DNA of 64,000 bases from Microbulbifer variabilis ATCC 700307 (GCF_000380565.1 NZ_AQYJ01000029.1:558001-622000); one strand, 5' to 3'; positions 8,640 to 17,856 are shown, counted from the first letter of the stretch. Notes: generated from the letters alone by a model not told the origin. A program made the numbers and translations.

Positions 8640-9410
8640 ATGTCCAAGTTGCCGCAGTTCTACCGAAAAGGGCGCCGGGCTAGCGAACTGGTGCCCGATA
8701 GTGACTATGCAAATGGAATCCTCGAAACCATGCGTTGTCACAACGGAAGTCTGCCGCTGTGGTCTCTACACCGATCTCGGCTGGTACGCAGCTCTGCCCT
8801 CAGCGCACTGCTTCTTTCTGATATTGACCGCTTTATTAAAAAATTGGCTGCTAAATGTAGTCAAAATGCAGCAGTTGCACGACTTCGTGTAGGGTTTGTC
8901 GATGGGCGTGAGTGCTGGGACTTAGCTTTCCTGCCCCTGGTGCGCGGTCTTGAAGAGGAGCTTGGTGCTCGCCTGTATCCTTGCCGCACTAGGCTGCTCA
9001 GCTCGGAAAGTAAGAACTTGGGCTGCAAATTTTTGGATCGCAGTCGATATAATGCTGCGAGAGCCGAGCTGCCTGATGGTGAACGCCTCGACGGTTTGAT
9101 ATTTGATGATTCGGGCCGAGTAATTGAGAGCCTGCGCTGTAATCTCTTGGCGAGATTTGGAAATACCTGGGTAACTCCAAATTTGACCAGGTGTGGTGTT
9201 CATGGGGTTATGCTGGATTGGCTTTCCGGTCATATCCGGTGGCAGGAGCAGGATATGAACATCGAGACATTTTGTGAGGCAGATGAAGTGGTCCTGTGCA
9301 ACAGTGTTCGCGGAGTAATACCTGTTGTCGAGATTATTGGCTATAAAAGTTGGTCGATAGGACCTGGTGCGCGGAGGTTACAGCAGTTGATCGTGGAAGC
9401 ATTGTGGTGA
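8640..9410 (+). CDS. pabC: Aminodeoxychorismate lyase PabC
   Basis: PLP class IV enzyme that releases pyruvate from aminodeoxychorismate to give p-aminobenzoate for folate. The segment GCKFLDRSRYNAA holds the PLP lysine, and the GILETMR N-terminal segment is typical of the fold. The start ATG has GAGGAGA just ahead. A 7-bp GC hairpin (8601-8607/8612-8618) lies between fabF and pabC but has no T-run, so it looks like a processing or pausing element. The partner gene pabB is 20 kb away at 29.6 kb. Confidence 0.9.
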   Translation: MSKLPQFYRKGRRASELVPDSDYANGILETMRCHNGSLPLWSLHRSRLVRSSALSALLLSDIDRFIKKLAAKCSQNAAVARLRVGFVDGRECWDLAFLPLVRGLEEELGARLYPCRTRLLSSESKNLGCKFLDRSRYNAARAELPDGERLDGLIFDDSGRVIESLRCNLLARFGNTWVTPNLTRCGVHGVMLDWLSGHIRWQEQDMNIETFCEADEVVLCNSVRGVIPVVEIIGYKSWSIGPGARRLQQLIVEALW

Positions 9411-10468
9411 AGAAAAAGCGGGCCGGCGCCCTCGGTAAGTTATGGAAGGCCTTTTTTGCCAGCGTTCTCCTGGCGTGCGTGCTGGTGGCAGCTTCTGCAT
9501 GGGTGCTGCAGGCAGCCTTGGCGACACCGCTTCAGCTGCAGGAAAGCGGTTTACAGTTGCAGGTAGAAAAGGGCGGTAGTCTTTCGAAAACCCTCCGGGA
9601 GTTGAAGACCAAAGGTGTAATCAACTGGCCGCGCCTGGTTCTCGCCTACGCCTACTGGGAAGGTAAAACCGATATTCACTCCGGGGAATATCTGGTGCCC
9701 CACGGTAGTACTGCTATGGATCTGATTGCGCGCCTGAATAGAGGAGAGGTCACCAGTTACCGGGTGACTCTGGTTGAGGGCTGGACGTTTCGACAAGCCC
9801 TGGAAAAAATCAGGTCCGGGCGGAATATTGTAAAATCTGAAGCGGGCAGAACTGTCAGCGCTGCAGCTAAAGCACTGGGGCTTGACGAAGGCGCTGTGGA
9901 AGGGTGGATCTTCCCGGATACTTATGTTTACCGATCCGGTACTACCGATATCGAACTCCTGCGAGAAGCTTATGAGCGTATGCGGCAGGTTCTCGAGGAA
10001 GAGTGGCAGGCTAAAGGGGATGACCTTCCTTACAAGTCCCCCTACGAGGCATTGATTATGGCTTCGCTGATAGAGAAGGAAACCGGGCAGCCTTCCGAGC
10101 GCAGCGAGATTGCGGGGGTTTTTGTTCGCCGGTTGCACAAGGGAATGAGGTTGCAGACAGACCCCACCGTGATTTATGGGCTGGGAGAGGATTATGATGG
10201 TAATCTCACCCGCGCCCATTTGCGCCAATCAACTCCTTACAATACTTATGTAATCGATGGGCTTCCACCTACACCGATTGCTTTGCCTGGACGTGCAGCT
10301 ATTAGGGCTGCATTAAACCCGAAGCCGGGCAGGAGTCTTTACTTTGTGGGGAAGGGGGATGGCTCCCATCATTTTTCGACAACTCTGACAGAGCACAACC
10401 GTGCAGTGCGAGAGTATCAGCTGAAGCGACGAGCGGATTACCGCTCCAGTCCAGCAAAAGGAAATTAG
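9404..10468 (+). CDS. mltG: Endolytic murein transglycosylase MltG
   Basis: Inner-membrane YceG-like enzyme that cuts nascent glycan strands and sets their length. One membrane segment (about residues 14-34, VLLACVLVAASAWVLQAAL) is followed by a periplasmic domain with EGWIFPDTY, the catalytic Glu in ASLIEKETGQ, and LQTDPTVIYGLG. The open frame reaches a TTG at 9350, but GTG codons at 9404/9407 overlap the pabC stop (GTGGTGA) and give a normal N-terminus for a 354-residue protein. This overlap suggests translational coupling with pabC. Confidence 0.93.
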   Translation: MVKKKRAGALGKLWKAFFASVLLACVLVAASAWVLQAALATPLQLQESGLQLQVEKGGSLSKTLRELKTKGVINWPRLVLAYAYWEGKTDIHSGEYLVPHGSTAMDLIARLNRGEVTSYRVTLVEGWTFRQALEKIRSGRNIVKSEAGRTVSAAAKALGLDEGAVEGWIFPDTYVYRSGTTDIELLREAYERMRQVLEEEWQAKGDDLPYKSPYEALIMASLIEKETGQPSERSEIAGVFVRRLHKGMRLQTDPTVIYGLGEDYDGNLTRAHLRQSTPYNTYVIDGLPPTPIALPGRAAIRAALNPKPGRSLYFVGKGDGSHHFSTTLTEHNRAVREYQLKRRADYRSSPAKGN

Positions 10469-10473
10469 TTACA

Positions 10474-11097
10474 GTGTCGCGCGGAAAATTTATAACCCTG
10501 GAAGGGGGTGAAGGTGTTGGTAAATCTACCAACCTGAAATTTATTACCCAATGGTTAACAGACCGTAATATTCCGTTTATTCAAACCCGTGAGCCTGGCG
10601 GTACGCCTTTGGCAGAACAGTTGAGAGAATTGCTCCTGGCGAAGCGTGAAGAGCCTGTGAATCCGACCGCTGAGCTGCTGATGGTGTTCGCAGCACGTGC
10701 CCAACATCTGGCCCAGGTTATCCTACCTGCGCTGGAGCGTGGTGAGTGGGTAATCTGTGATCGCTTTACAGATGCCACTTATGCGTACCAGGGTGGTGGT
10801 CGCCAACTGGACCGGCCACTGATTGAACAACTGGAAAATACTGTACAGGGTACATTGCGTCCCGACAAAGTATTGCTTTTGGACCTCGATCCGGAGATTG
10901 GCTTGCAACGAGCAGCGAATACCGGTGCTGCCGATCGTTTTGAAAGTGAGCATTTGGGCTTCTTTCAACGAGTGCGTCACGCCTATCGCAAACGTGCCGA
11001 GGCTTCACCTTCCCGCTACGCCATCATTGACGCCGGACAGCCCCTGCAGCAGGTCCAGCGGGATCTTGGCCAGGAGCTGGAGCGCCTGCTGATTTGA
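10474..11097 (+). CDS. tmk: Thymidylate kinase
   Basis: Phosphorylates dTMP to dTDP. The P-loop GGEGVGKST lies near residues 10-18, TREPGGTPLAE and the DRFTDATYAYQGGGR lid/DR motif follow. The 207-residue length is normal. The start is a GTG five bases after mltG with AAGGA upstream, so it belongs to the pabC-mltG-tmk-holB-pilZ-tatD string conserved in Pseudomonas. Confidence 0.96.
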   Translation: MSRGKFITLEGGEGVGKSTNLKFITQWLTDRNIPFIQTREPGGTPLAEQLRELLLAKREEPVNPTAELLMVFAARAQHLAQVILPALERGEWVICDRFTDATYAYQGGGRQLDRPLIEQLENTVQGTLRPDKVLLLDLDPEIGLQRAANTGAADRFESEHLGFFQRVRHAYRKRAEASPSRYAIIDAGQPLQQVQRDLGQELERLLI

Positions 11098-11175
11098 TTC
11101 GGATATCCGCTTTCTTTGGCAAAGTGGGCGTGTTCATTTAAAAAAATTTCCTGGATCTAAACTTGGCAATTGTCA

Positions 11176-12198
11176 GTGTCTGAAACATTTCAACATATAC
11201 CTATCCCCGAGCTGTTGCCCTGGCAGGCCTTGCAGTGGCAGCGCATTGGAGCCCAGTGGCGGGCAGGGCGCTGCCCACATGCTTTACTGCTAACAGGGCA
11301 GGCTGGCCTGGGTAAACGCGCATTTGCTGAAGCTTTTTCTGCGTTGGTGTTGTGTGAACAACCGCAGGGTGGCCAGGCTTGTGGAGGCTGTAAAGATTGC
11401 CGCTTGTGGCAGGCTGGTTCCCACCCAGACTTCCTGAGAATAGAACCGGAAAAAGCCGGTTCTCCACTTAAGGTGGAGCAGGTTCGCCAATTGGGTGATT
11501 TTGTCTCGCGGACTAGTGGCCGCGGTGGGGCGCGGTTGGTCTGGCTGGCACCGGCGGAAGCGATGAATATCAATGCTGCTAATGCCCTGCTAAAAAATCT
11601 TGAAGAACCGGCGGCATCGGTTATTTTTTTGCTGATTAGTGATTCTCCTGCTGGGCTGTTGCCAACGATCCGCAGCCGTTGTCAGTCGATTACTTTTCCC
11701 TCTCCAGCAGAGGAAGTGGCTTTGCAGTGGCTGCACAATCAAGGCCTGGAAGAACAGCTGGCACGGCGTGCGCTGGCTCTGTCTGGTGGTGCGCCCCTGT
11801 TGGCGGCTGAGTTGGCAGAGCCCCAAGCCCGTGAAGTACGTGAAAAGTTCCTGCGGGAGCTCACGAGTATTGCTGAAGGGCGCACCAGTGCTGTTGCAGT
11901 TGCCGGGCGTTGGGAGGCTCCTCCGGAGTGCACAGAAATAGAGCAGCTTCTGCAGTTTTGGCAGCAGTGGATCTCGCAAATGGCCCAGGTACGCAGTTGT
12001 GATTTGACCGGTGATGCCCAATTAATGGCGCTTTTACAGCGTTTACCTGGTGGTGGGGAGGAGGGTTTGCGTCCTCTCTTTGGGTTCTATGATCACCTAC
12101 TGCAAGCGCGCAAAGGGTTAAAGAGCGGGGCTAACCCCAATCGTCGCCTGCTGCTTGAGGAGTTGATGATTCGCTGGGCAAGGCTCTTTACTGTCTAG
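11176..12198 (+). CDS. holB: DNA polymerase III delta' subunit
   Basis: Clamp-loader subunit of the replicative polymerase. It has an AAA+ N-terminal domain with TGQAGLGKRAFAE, a four-cysteine zinc module (CEQPQGGQACGGCKDC, about residues 60-75), and NALLKNLEEP followed by TIRSRCQ, all typical of delta'. I chose the GTG at 11176; a TTG at 11170 is possible. It follows tmk by about 80 bases, as in Pseudomonas and E. coli. Confidence 0.92.
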   Translation: MSETFQHIPIPELLPWQALQWQRIGAQWRAGRCPHALLLTGQAGLGKRAFAEAFSALVLCEQPQGGQACGGCKDCRLWQAGSHPDFLRIEPEKAGSPLKVEQVRQLGDFVSRTSGRGGARLVWLAPAEAMNINAANALLKNLEEPAASVIFLLISDSPAGLLPTIRSRCQSITFPSPAEEVALQWLHNQGLEEQLARRALALSGGAPLLAAELAEPQAREVREKFLRELTSIAEGRTSAVAVAGRWEAPPECTEIEQLLQFWQQWISQMAQVRSCDLTGDAQLMALLQRLPGGGEEGLRPLFGFYDHLLQARKGLKSGANPNRRLLLEELMIRWARLFTV

Positions 12199-12324
12199 TG
12201 CCGCTTTTCAGTAGGTTGCAAATTTATAATTACAGGTGCGAAAAAGATGAAAAAGCGCTGTTTCTGGACAGAATCAGTACGCTCAGATAAGTTAGCGCAT
12301 CATTGAAGAACATTGAGGTTGAGC

Positions 12325-12678
12325 ATGAAAGCCATGGGAGGCGGTGCCCGCAACGGCATCCTATCGCTGAAGATTCAAGACAAGTCAGTTCTCTACGCGG
12401 CTTATATGCCCTTTGTGAAGAATGGTGGCTTATTTATCAGTACCGATAAATCTTACAGTCTTGGCGATGAAGTGTTCCTGCTGCTGAGCCTAATGGATGA
12501 GCCGGAAAAGATCCCGGTGGCAGGTAAGGTGATTTGGATTACTCCGAATGGAGCCCAGGGTAACAGAACTCCCGGGATTGGGGTTCAGTTTGGCGATAAA
12601 GATAATATTGCGCAAAACAAGATAGAAACCTATTTGGCCGGTACGCTTGAGTCCAGCCGACCCACTCATACGTTGTAA
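12325..12678 (+). CDS. pilZ: Type IV pilus assembly protein PilZ
   Basis: A 117-residue single PilZ-domain protein, the length of the original Pseudomonas PilZ, and encoded as there between holB and tatD. It contains the KNGGLFIST strand and GIGVQFGD, but it lacks the RxxxR arm used by other PilZ proteins to bind cyclic di-GMP. The orthologue acts in type IV pilus assembly rather than as a c-di-GMP receptor. The ATG at 12325 with GAGG upstream is preferred to a TTG at 12313. Confidence 0.9.
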   Translation: MKAMGGGARNGILSLKIQDKSVLYAAYMPFVKNGGLFISTDKSYSLGDEVFLLLSLMDEPEKIPVAGKVIWITPNGAQGNRTPGIGVQFGDKDNIAQNKIETYLAGTLESSRPTHTL

Positions 12679-12685
12679 CTTACAC

Positions 12686-13462
12686 ATGCTCGTAGATTCT
12701 CACTGTCACTTGGACAGGTTAAAGCTCGATAAATTTGATGGTGACCTCGATGCGGTGCTTGAATTGGCGCGCGATCGTGGTGTTGGTAAGTTCCTTTGTG
12801 TTGGCATCAGCCTCGATAATGCCGACGCAGTTGTTGAAATCGCTTCTCGCTACCGCGATGTTGTCTGCTCGGTAGGTATCCATCCGCTCGATGTGGAATC
12901 TGGTTTGGCCGGTGTTGACAAGTTGATAGCAATGGCCGAACGTCCCAATGTGGTAGCGTTGGGAGAGACCGGCCTTGACTACTATTACAGTACAGAAACC
13001 AAAGATGTTCAGCAGCAGAGTTTTATCGCTCATTTACAGGCTGCAGGGAGTGCGCAATTACCGGTAATTGTGCATACCCGCGATGCACGTGAAGATACTA
13101 TCGATTTGATCCGTACACATGGAAACCTGGAAACAGCTGGTGTACTGCACTGTTTCACCGAAAACTGGGAGATGGCAAGATCCGCCTTGGATCTTAACTA
13201 CTACATCTCTCTGTCTGGTATTGTCACCTTCAAGAATGCTGGGGAGCTGCGCGATGTTGCGCGTAAGCTACCACTGGACCGCTTGCTGGTGGAGACTGAT
13301 TCTCCTTACTTAGCGCCGGTTCCCTACCGGGGCAAAGCCAATATTCCAGCATATGTGCGTGAGGTGGCAGAATTTATTGCCGAGTTGCGTGGCATCCCCT
13401 ACGAACAGCTGGCTGAAATAACTACAGAAAACTTTTTCAGATTATTCCCGCGGGCAGCCTAG
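12686..13462 (+). CDS. tatD: TatD-family metal-dependent deoxyribonuclease
   Basis: A 258-residue TIM-barrel hydrolase. Metal ligands are seen in DSHCHLD (residues 4-10), GETGLDYY, VHTRDA, LHCFTE and ETDSPYLAP. The family includes 3'-5' exonucleases and D-aminoacyl-tRNA-type hydrolases (YcfH branch), so the exact substrate is open. The chosen ATG begins 7 bases after the pilZ stop; the open frame extends upstream into pilZ without a sensible start. Confidence 0.92.
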   Translation: MLVDSHCHLDRLKLDKFDGDLDAVLELARDRGVGKFLCVGISLDNADAVVEIASRYRDVVCSVGIHPLDVESGLAGVDKLIAMAERPNVVALGETGLDYYYSTETKDVQQQSFIAHLQAAGSAQLPVIVHTRDAREDTIDLIRTHGNLETAGVLHCFTENWEMARSALDLNYYISLSGIVTFKNAGELRDVARKLPLDRLLVETDSPYLAPVPYRGKANIPAYVREVAEFIAELRGIPYEQLAEITTENFFRLFPRAA

Positions 13463-13490
13463 CCTGATCCCGACTATAGGAAGTACCCGA

Positions 13491-14117
13491 ATGATGAAGC
13501 AGCAGTTGCAGGTCATGCTGACCCTGCAAGATGAAATTAATACCGTGGTCAATGAAAATTGGCGGGCCCAGAATTTTGCCTGGTACCGGGCGATCTGGGT
13601 AGAGAGTGCAGAGTTACTTGATCACTATGGCTGGAAGTGGTGGAAAAAACAACAGCCGGAAATTGACCAAGTAAAGCTTGAGCTGGTAGATATTTGGCAC
13701 TTTGGTCTTAGCCTGGAGTTGCAGCAGGGGTCACCTGAGAAAGTGGCTGAAACTATGCTGGGTGAAATAGAAAAGGGATTGCGGGCCCCAGGTGATTTTC
13801 GCGAGAACCTGGAATCTTTCACGCTCAATACTTTGGCCAGTAAGCAGTTCGATCTGGGTGGTTTTGCACAATTACTTGCAGATGTGGCAATGCCCTTTGC
13901 TGAACTGTACCAGCGATATGTTGGCAAAAATGTACTCAACCGTTTTCGTCAGGATAACGGTTATAAAGAAGGCACTTATATAAAGAACTGGGCTGGTCGA
14001 GAAGACAATGAACACCTGGCAGAAATTGCCGGGCAGCTCGATCCTTCTGCGGCGGATTACAGTGACCAGGTCTATTGCTCTCTACAAGAGCGTTATCGAG
14101 AAATTGCACTGGCATAA
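13491..14117 (+). CDS. Dimeric all-alpha dUTP diphosphatase
   Basis: Hydrolyses dUTP to dUMP and pyrophosphate, keeping uracil out of DNA. It is the dimeric, MazG-related type and not the usual trimeric Dut. The metal-binding pattern is visible in WVESAELLDHYGWKWWKK (about residues 44-61) and LELVDIWHFGLSLE (about 73-86). The 208-residue length fits. AGGAAG precedes the start. The trimeric dut gene is the common one in gammaproteobacteria, so this may replace or supplement it. Confidence 0.85.
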   Translation: MMKQQLQVMLTLQDEINTVVNENWRAQNFAWYRAIWVESAELLDHYGWKWWKKQQPEIDQVKLELVDIWHFGLSLELQQGSPEKVAETMLGEIEKGLRAPGDFRENLESFTLNTLASKQFDLGGFAQLLADVAMPFAELYQRYVGKNVLNRFRQDNGYKEGTYIKNWAGREDNEHLAEIAGQLDPSAADYSDQVYCSLQERYREIALA

Positions 14118-14191
14118 TCGTTCTTTTAATGCGTTGGTTGGACGATAAAGAAATTCACCAAGAAATTGAGCCAGTAATTCTATCGCTTGAG

Positions 14192-14219
14192 GTGAAATTT
14201 GCACACGAGGCCCTATAAT
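14192..14219 (+). promoter_or_regulatory. Promoter of mdh
   Basis: A perfect TATAAT (14214-14219) lies 16 bases after GTGAAA (14192-14197), about 30 bases ahead of the mdh start. The spacing to the gene leaves a short leader with CGAGGAG as ribosome site. Confidence 0.65.
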
Positions 14220-14248
14220 GCGGCCGCTTACAAACGAGGAGAACTATC

Positions 14249-15229
14249 GTGAAAGCACCTGTTCGTGTTGCTGTTACCGGCGCCGCCGGTCAGATCAGCT
14301 ATTCGCTGCTGTTCCGTATTGCTTCCGGCGAGATGCTGGGTAAAGATCAACCAGTTATTTTGCAGCTGTTGGAAATCACTCCGGCATTGGAAGCGCTAAA
14401 AGGCGTTGCCATGGAGCTCGAAGACTGTGCTTTCCCGCTGCTCGCGGGTATTGTACAGAGCGATGACGCTACTGTTGCGTTCAAAGACGCTGACTACGCT
14501 CTGCTCGTAGGTGCGCGCCCCCGTGGACCGGGCATGGAGCGTAAGGACTTATTGGAAGCCAACGCTGCAATTTTTTCCGCGCAGGGCAAGGCCCTGAACG
14601 ATGTTGCCTCTCGCAACGTAAAAGTTCTGGTTGTTGGCAACCCGGCTAATACCAATGCCTTGATTGCCCAGCGCAATGCGCCGGACCTGGATCCACGCAA
14701 TTTTACCGCTATGACCCGTCTGGACCATAATCGCGCATTGTCGCAACTGGCCAATAAGACTGAGTCCAGTGTTAATGACATTACCCACATGACCATCTGG
14801 GGCAACCATTCCTCCACTCAGTATCCAGACCTTCACCAGGTTAAAGTATCTGGCACCCCGGCAATGGATAAAGTGGAGCAAGACTGGTACGAGAACGACT
14901 TTATCCCAACCGTGCAGCAGCGCGGTGCCGCTATCATCAAGGCACGCGGTGCATCTTCTGCCGCTTCCGCCGCTAACGCCGCTATTGACCATATGCGCGA
15001 TTGGGCGTTGGGTACTGCTGAAGGCGATTGGACCAGCATGGCTGTTTACAGCGATGGTTCCTACGGTATTCAAGAAGGTTTGATTTACTCCTTCCCTTGC
15101 ACCTGTAAAGGCGGCGACTGGGAAATCGTGCAAGGTGTAGAAATCAACGAATTCTCCCGCGAGAAAATGGCTGCTACAGAGCAGGAGCTGGCGGAAGAGC
15201 GTGATGCAGTAGCTCACCTGCTGCCATAA
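14249..15229 (+). CDS. mdh: Malate dehydrogenase
   Basis: NAD-dependent malate/oxaloacetate interconversion in the TCA cycle. The nucleotide-binding loop TGAAGQI lies near residues 10-16, the substrate Arg pair in [15 protein letters not shown], and the proton-relay His in [12 protein letters not shown]. At 326 residues it is the longer cytosolic-type MDH found in Pseudomonas relatives and Bacteroidetes, unlike the 312-residue E. coli enzyme. The start is GTG. A strong terminator follows, so it is monocistronic. Confidence 0.95.
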   Translation: MKAPVRVAVTGAAGQISYSLLFRIASGEMLGKDQPVILQLLEITPALEALKGVAMELEDCAFPLLAGIVQSDDATVAFKDADYALLVGARPRGPGMERKDLLEANAAIFSAQGKALNDVASRNVKVLVVGNPANTNALIAQRNAPDLDPRNFTAMTRLDHNRALSQLANKTESSVNDITHMTIWGNHSSTQYPDLHQVKVSGTPAMDKVEQDWYENDFIPTVQQRGAAIIKARGASSAASAANAAIDHMRDWALGTAEGDWTSMAVYSDGSYGIQEGLIYSFPCTCKGGDWEIVQGVEINEFSREKMAATEQELAEERDAVAHLLP

Positions 15230-15246
15230 TCGCAATGAATTGACAG

Positions 15247-15302
15247 CCTGTCGTTAGACAGGGTGGCATTAAAAACCCGCACAGCTAGTGCGGGTTTTTT
15301 TA
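15247..15302 (+). terminator. Rho-independent terminator after mdh, with a second small hairpin
   Basis: AAAAACCCGCAC (15271-15282) pairs with GTGCGGGTTTTT (15288-15299) around AGCTA. It is flanked by A and T runs and so could work in both directions. Just ahead is CCTGTC/GACAGG (15247-15252, 15257-15262). Confidence 0.9.
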
Positions 15303-15402
15303 TGGTGTGACTTAAAGGTTGAACCAATGAGTCGCCCGCCGGATGTGGGCTTGGGATGCTGGCACTACACTGATTGTTAAGTGTTTGTCGGAAGCGTTTG
15401 CT

Positions 15403-15924
15403 ATGGTCACAGAAGTCGGCCGCCACTCCTCCCGCTGTGCCTGTATTCTCTTACAGCCGAATCAATCCCTGTCGGTTTCTGGCAACTTATGGGTGTTTTT
15501 CTCTCTTGTTGCAGTCTCCTTGGGCATTAGCTTTGCCTTTGCCTTTGCTGGAGCCTGGATGATCCTGCCATTTGCCGGCCTTGAGATCCTGCTGTTGGGG
15601 GTTTTGTTTGCCTACGTGTGCATGGAGGGAACACGTCGTGAGGTTATACGAATTAATAATGAGCAGGTGGTTTTTGATTGCTGTAAGGGCTTTAGGCAGC
15701 AGAGTGTTTACCACCGCGAGTTTTCCCGAGATAAGCTGGCCCTTCTTGTTCGTATGGGGGCGAGCTCCGCTGAACCGGCTAAAGTGAGCTTCAGTGGGCC
15801 TGAGGGCTGCCTGGAAGTGGGGGAGTTCCTCACTGATGCGGAGAAGGCTGAGCTGGTACAGAAGCTGGGTCGGATCGGTATCATTGCTCGCAAGGAGCAG
15901 GAGTTTCACTTGCGTCAATTCTGA
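15403..15924 (+). CDS. DUF2244 inner-membrane protein
   Basis: A 173-residue protein with two adjacent membrane segments (about residues 28-75, VFFSLVAVSLGISFAFAFAG and a second rich in L/F) followed by a soluble C-terminal half with the GTRREVIRI and FSRDKLAL segments. This matches the DUF2244 family, whose role is unknown. The frame is open to 15343, but the ATG at 15403 gives the usual short cytoplasmic N-terminus. It lies alone between the mdh terminator and bcp. Confidence 0.75.
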   Translation: MVTEVGRHSSRCACILLQPNQSLSVSGNLWVFFSLVAVSLGISFAFAFAGAWMILPFAGLEILLLGVLFAYVCMEGTRREVIRINNEQVVFDCCKGFRQQSVYHREFSRDKLALLVRMGASSAEPAKVSFSGPEGCLEVGEFLTDAEKAELVQKLGRIGIIARKEQEFHLRQF

Positions 15925-16009
15925 TTTCTCAGCAGTACTGGCGTCCTCCCTATCCACTTTTCGATATAATCCCCGACATTATTTGTAACTACTCCCCAGG
16001 GGATTTCTT

Positions 16010-16486
16010 ATGGCTTTTCCCAAAATCGGCAATTTAGCACCGGCTTTTACTCTTACCAACCAAAGTGGTGAGAAGGTTTCTCTTAAAGACTTTCGTGACA
16101 AAAGTAATGTTGTGCTTTATTTCTACCCGAAAGCTCTGACGCCAGGTTGTACCACCCAAGCCTGTGGTATCCGCGATAGTAGTAGTGACTTTGAAAAACT
16201 TAATACTGTGGTTCTCGGAGTCAGCCCGGATCCAGAAGCCAAGCTGCAACGTTTTATCGACAAGCACGAACTCAATTTTGACCTCCTGTCTGATGAAGAT
16301 CATAAGATCGCGGACAAGTATGGCTGCTGGGGCTTGAAGAAATTTATGGGTAAGGAATACATGGGCTTGATCAGAACTACCTTTATTATTGATCAGACCG
16401 GCCGCTTGCGTCATATCATTGATAAAGTCAAAACCAAGACTCACAGCGAGGATGTCCTTAACTGGATTGGGGAGAATCTTGATTAG
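16010..16486 (+). CDS. bcp: Thioredoxin-dependent thiol peroxidase Bcp (PrxQ)
   Basis: Reduces hydrogen peroxide and organic peroxides with thioredoxin. The peroxidatic Cys lies in ALTPGCTTQACGIRD, with the resolving Cys five residues later as in E. coli Bcp. The 158-residue length is typical. A TATAAT at 15965-15970 may be its -10 box, though no clear -35 was seen. A CAGGGGATTT ribosome region precedes the ATG. Confidence 0.92.
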   Translation: MAFPKIGNLAPAFTLTNQSGEKVSLKDFRDKSNVVLYFYPKALTPGCTTQACGIRDSSSDFEKLNTVVLGVSPDPEAKLQRFIDKHELNFDLLSDEDHKIADKYGCWGLKKFMGKEYMGLIRTTFIIDQTGRLRHIIDKVKTKTHSEDVLNWIGENLD

Positions 16487-16899
16487 TTAATTCGGCGCAA
16501 GTGATAGTTTAGCGGGTGCTCTGGGTGCCTCTGGGCCCTGCTTTTTGGTGTTTGGCATGGAAAACGAGCACTGCAGCCATGTATTTCTGCCCTATACAGC
16601 ACAATAAGATGAAAAAAACCGCTGTCGTCCCTTGCATTCTCAATTCTTGGTCTATACTGGTCGTTGTAAAGGAAAGGTGCGCCGGCGAGAGAGTGTGTCT
16701 CTGTGGGGTATTGCCGGAGCGGTTAGTTTAAAAATTGTACATCTCTGTGAAGGATTCGATGTCTGTTTTTGGTGCATCCCGCATCGAGTGGTAGCCCGCT
16801 GAAGAAGTTGGTGTTGGAGTGGGCAGGGGCAATCGGGATTCGCTTGATGCGGACATAGAAAAATAACTGCGGCTCACGGAACTCAAAAGGAGCAGCTCG
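16487..16899 (+). other. 413-bp gene-free stretch ahead of the AraC-type gene
   Basis: No reading frame here resembles a protein. A promoter-like pair TTGCAT (16632-16637) and TATACT (16653-16658), spaced 15 bases, could serve the AraC-type gene and would give a leader of about 240 nt. Nothing else was recognised. Confidence 0.4.
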
Positions 16900-17346
16900 A
16901 TGAACCATACTCAGCCCGACCAGACTTCGCTCTCTGAAGATAAATCCCTTCAGCAGGCTAGGATATCCGGTGATCCGAATATCCTCGACCAGCTGCTGGC
17001 TCCCCCCGAGGCTACCAGCTTTGGCATTGCTGCCAGAGTGATCGATGTGCTTGAGCAGCGCATCGGTAAGGCCTCTCTCGCAATTCGCCCCGTTGCTTCC
17101 GACTTAAGCATGTCTACCCGGACACTGCAGCGTCGTTTACAAGAGCACAATCTGAGCTTCGCCTCACTGCGCGATCATGTGCGTTTTCGCCATGCAGTGC
17201 ACTTCCTGAAGGATACTGCGCTCAGTGTTGATGGAATTTCAAGAATTCTGGATTTCTCCGACAGAACCAGCTTTACCAGCGCTTTTAAACGTTGGACCGG
17301 TATGTCGCCTACTGGCTATCGACGCCAGGTTCGCCAGCGCTTTTAA
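16900..17346 (+). CDS. Short AraC-family DNA-binding protein
   Basis: A 148-residue protein made almost entirely of an AraC-type double helix-turn-helix: first helix pair around LSMSTRTLQRRLQE (residues 69-82), second around DFSDRTSFTSAFKRWTGMSP (about 118-137). The usual ligand-binding N-terminal domain of full-length AraC proteins (about 300 residues) is missing and replaced by about 50 polar residues. AGGAG precedes the ATG. It may be a natural stand-alone regulator or what remains of a longer one. The target is unknown. Confidence 0.8.
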   Translation: MNHTQPDQTSLSEDKSLQQARISGDPNILDQLLAPPEATSFGIAARVIDVLEQRIGKASLAIRPVASDLSMSTRTLQRRLQEHNLSFASLRDHVRFRHAVHFLKDTALSVDGISRILDFSDRTSFTSAFKRWTGMSPTGYRRQVRQRF

Positions 17347-17457
17347 GTGGAAATTGGTTTGGCCGATCTTGCTCTGGTCGGCCCGATCCGTTGCCTCGAC
17401 GGGGTAAACCCGTTAGAGTTGGCGGCAATTTTATAGGCTGACTCTTTGAGGTTTTGC

Positions 17458-17790
17458 ATGAGCTTTTTTATTCCCTCTGCGATGGCACAGCAGGCAGCGC
17501 CGGCACCACAAGGTAATCCAATGATTACCTTGCTGATGTTTGCAGGCCTGTTCGCGTTCATGTGGTTTTTTATTATTCGCCCTCAACGCAAGCGTCAAAA
17601 GGAGCACCAGGAGCTGGTTGGTGCCCTGAAAAAAGGTGATGAAGTGGTGATGAGCAGTGGTATGCTCGGTCGTGTTGATAAGGTGGATGAGGACTACATT
17701 GTTCTGGAAGTTGCGGACAACATGTCCTTGAAATTCCAGAAAGTGGCAGTTCACGCTGTTTTGCCAAAAGGCACAATTAAAAAGATCTGA
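17458..17790 (+). CDS. yajC: Preprotein translocase accessory subunit YajC
   Basis: Small inner-membrane partner of SecDF. There is one membrane segment (about residues 22-42, LLMFAGLFAFMWFFIIRPQR), followed by the conserved KRQKEHQELV and GDEVVMSSGMLG segments; total 110 residues. GAGG precedes the ATG at 17458. It is normally followed by secD and secF and preceded by tgt; here it stands alone and ends in a strong terminator. Confidence 0.92.
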   Translation: MSFFIPSAMAQQAAPAPQGNPMITLLMFAGLFAFMWFFIIRPQRKRQKEHQELVGALKKGDEVVMSSGMLGRVDKVDEDYIVLEVADNMSLKFQKVAVHAVLPKGTIKKI

Positions 17791-17824
17791 TAGCCTTTTG
17801 GCTTGATCTTACAATTGTCCAGTT

Positions 17825-17856
17825 GAGAAAGCCCGGCGATTGCCGGGCTTTCTCGT
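17825..17856 (+). terminator. Rho-independent terminator after yajC
   Basis: A perfect 13-bp stem GAGAAAGCCCGGC (17825-17837) with GCCGGGCTTTCTC (17842-17854) around GATT. The T-run is short, but the stem is very stable. Confidence 0.8.
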
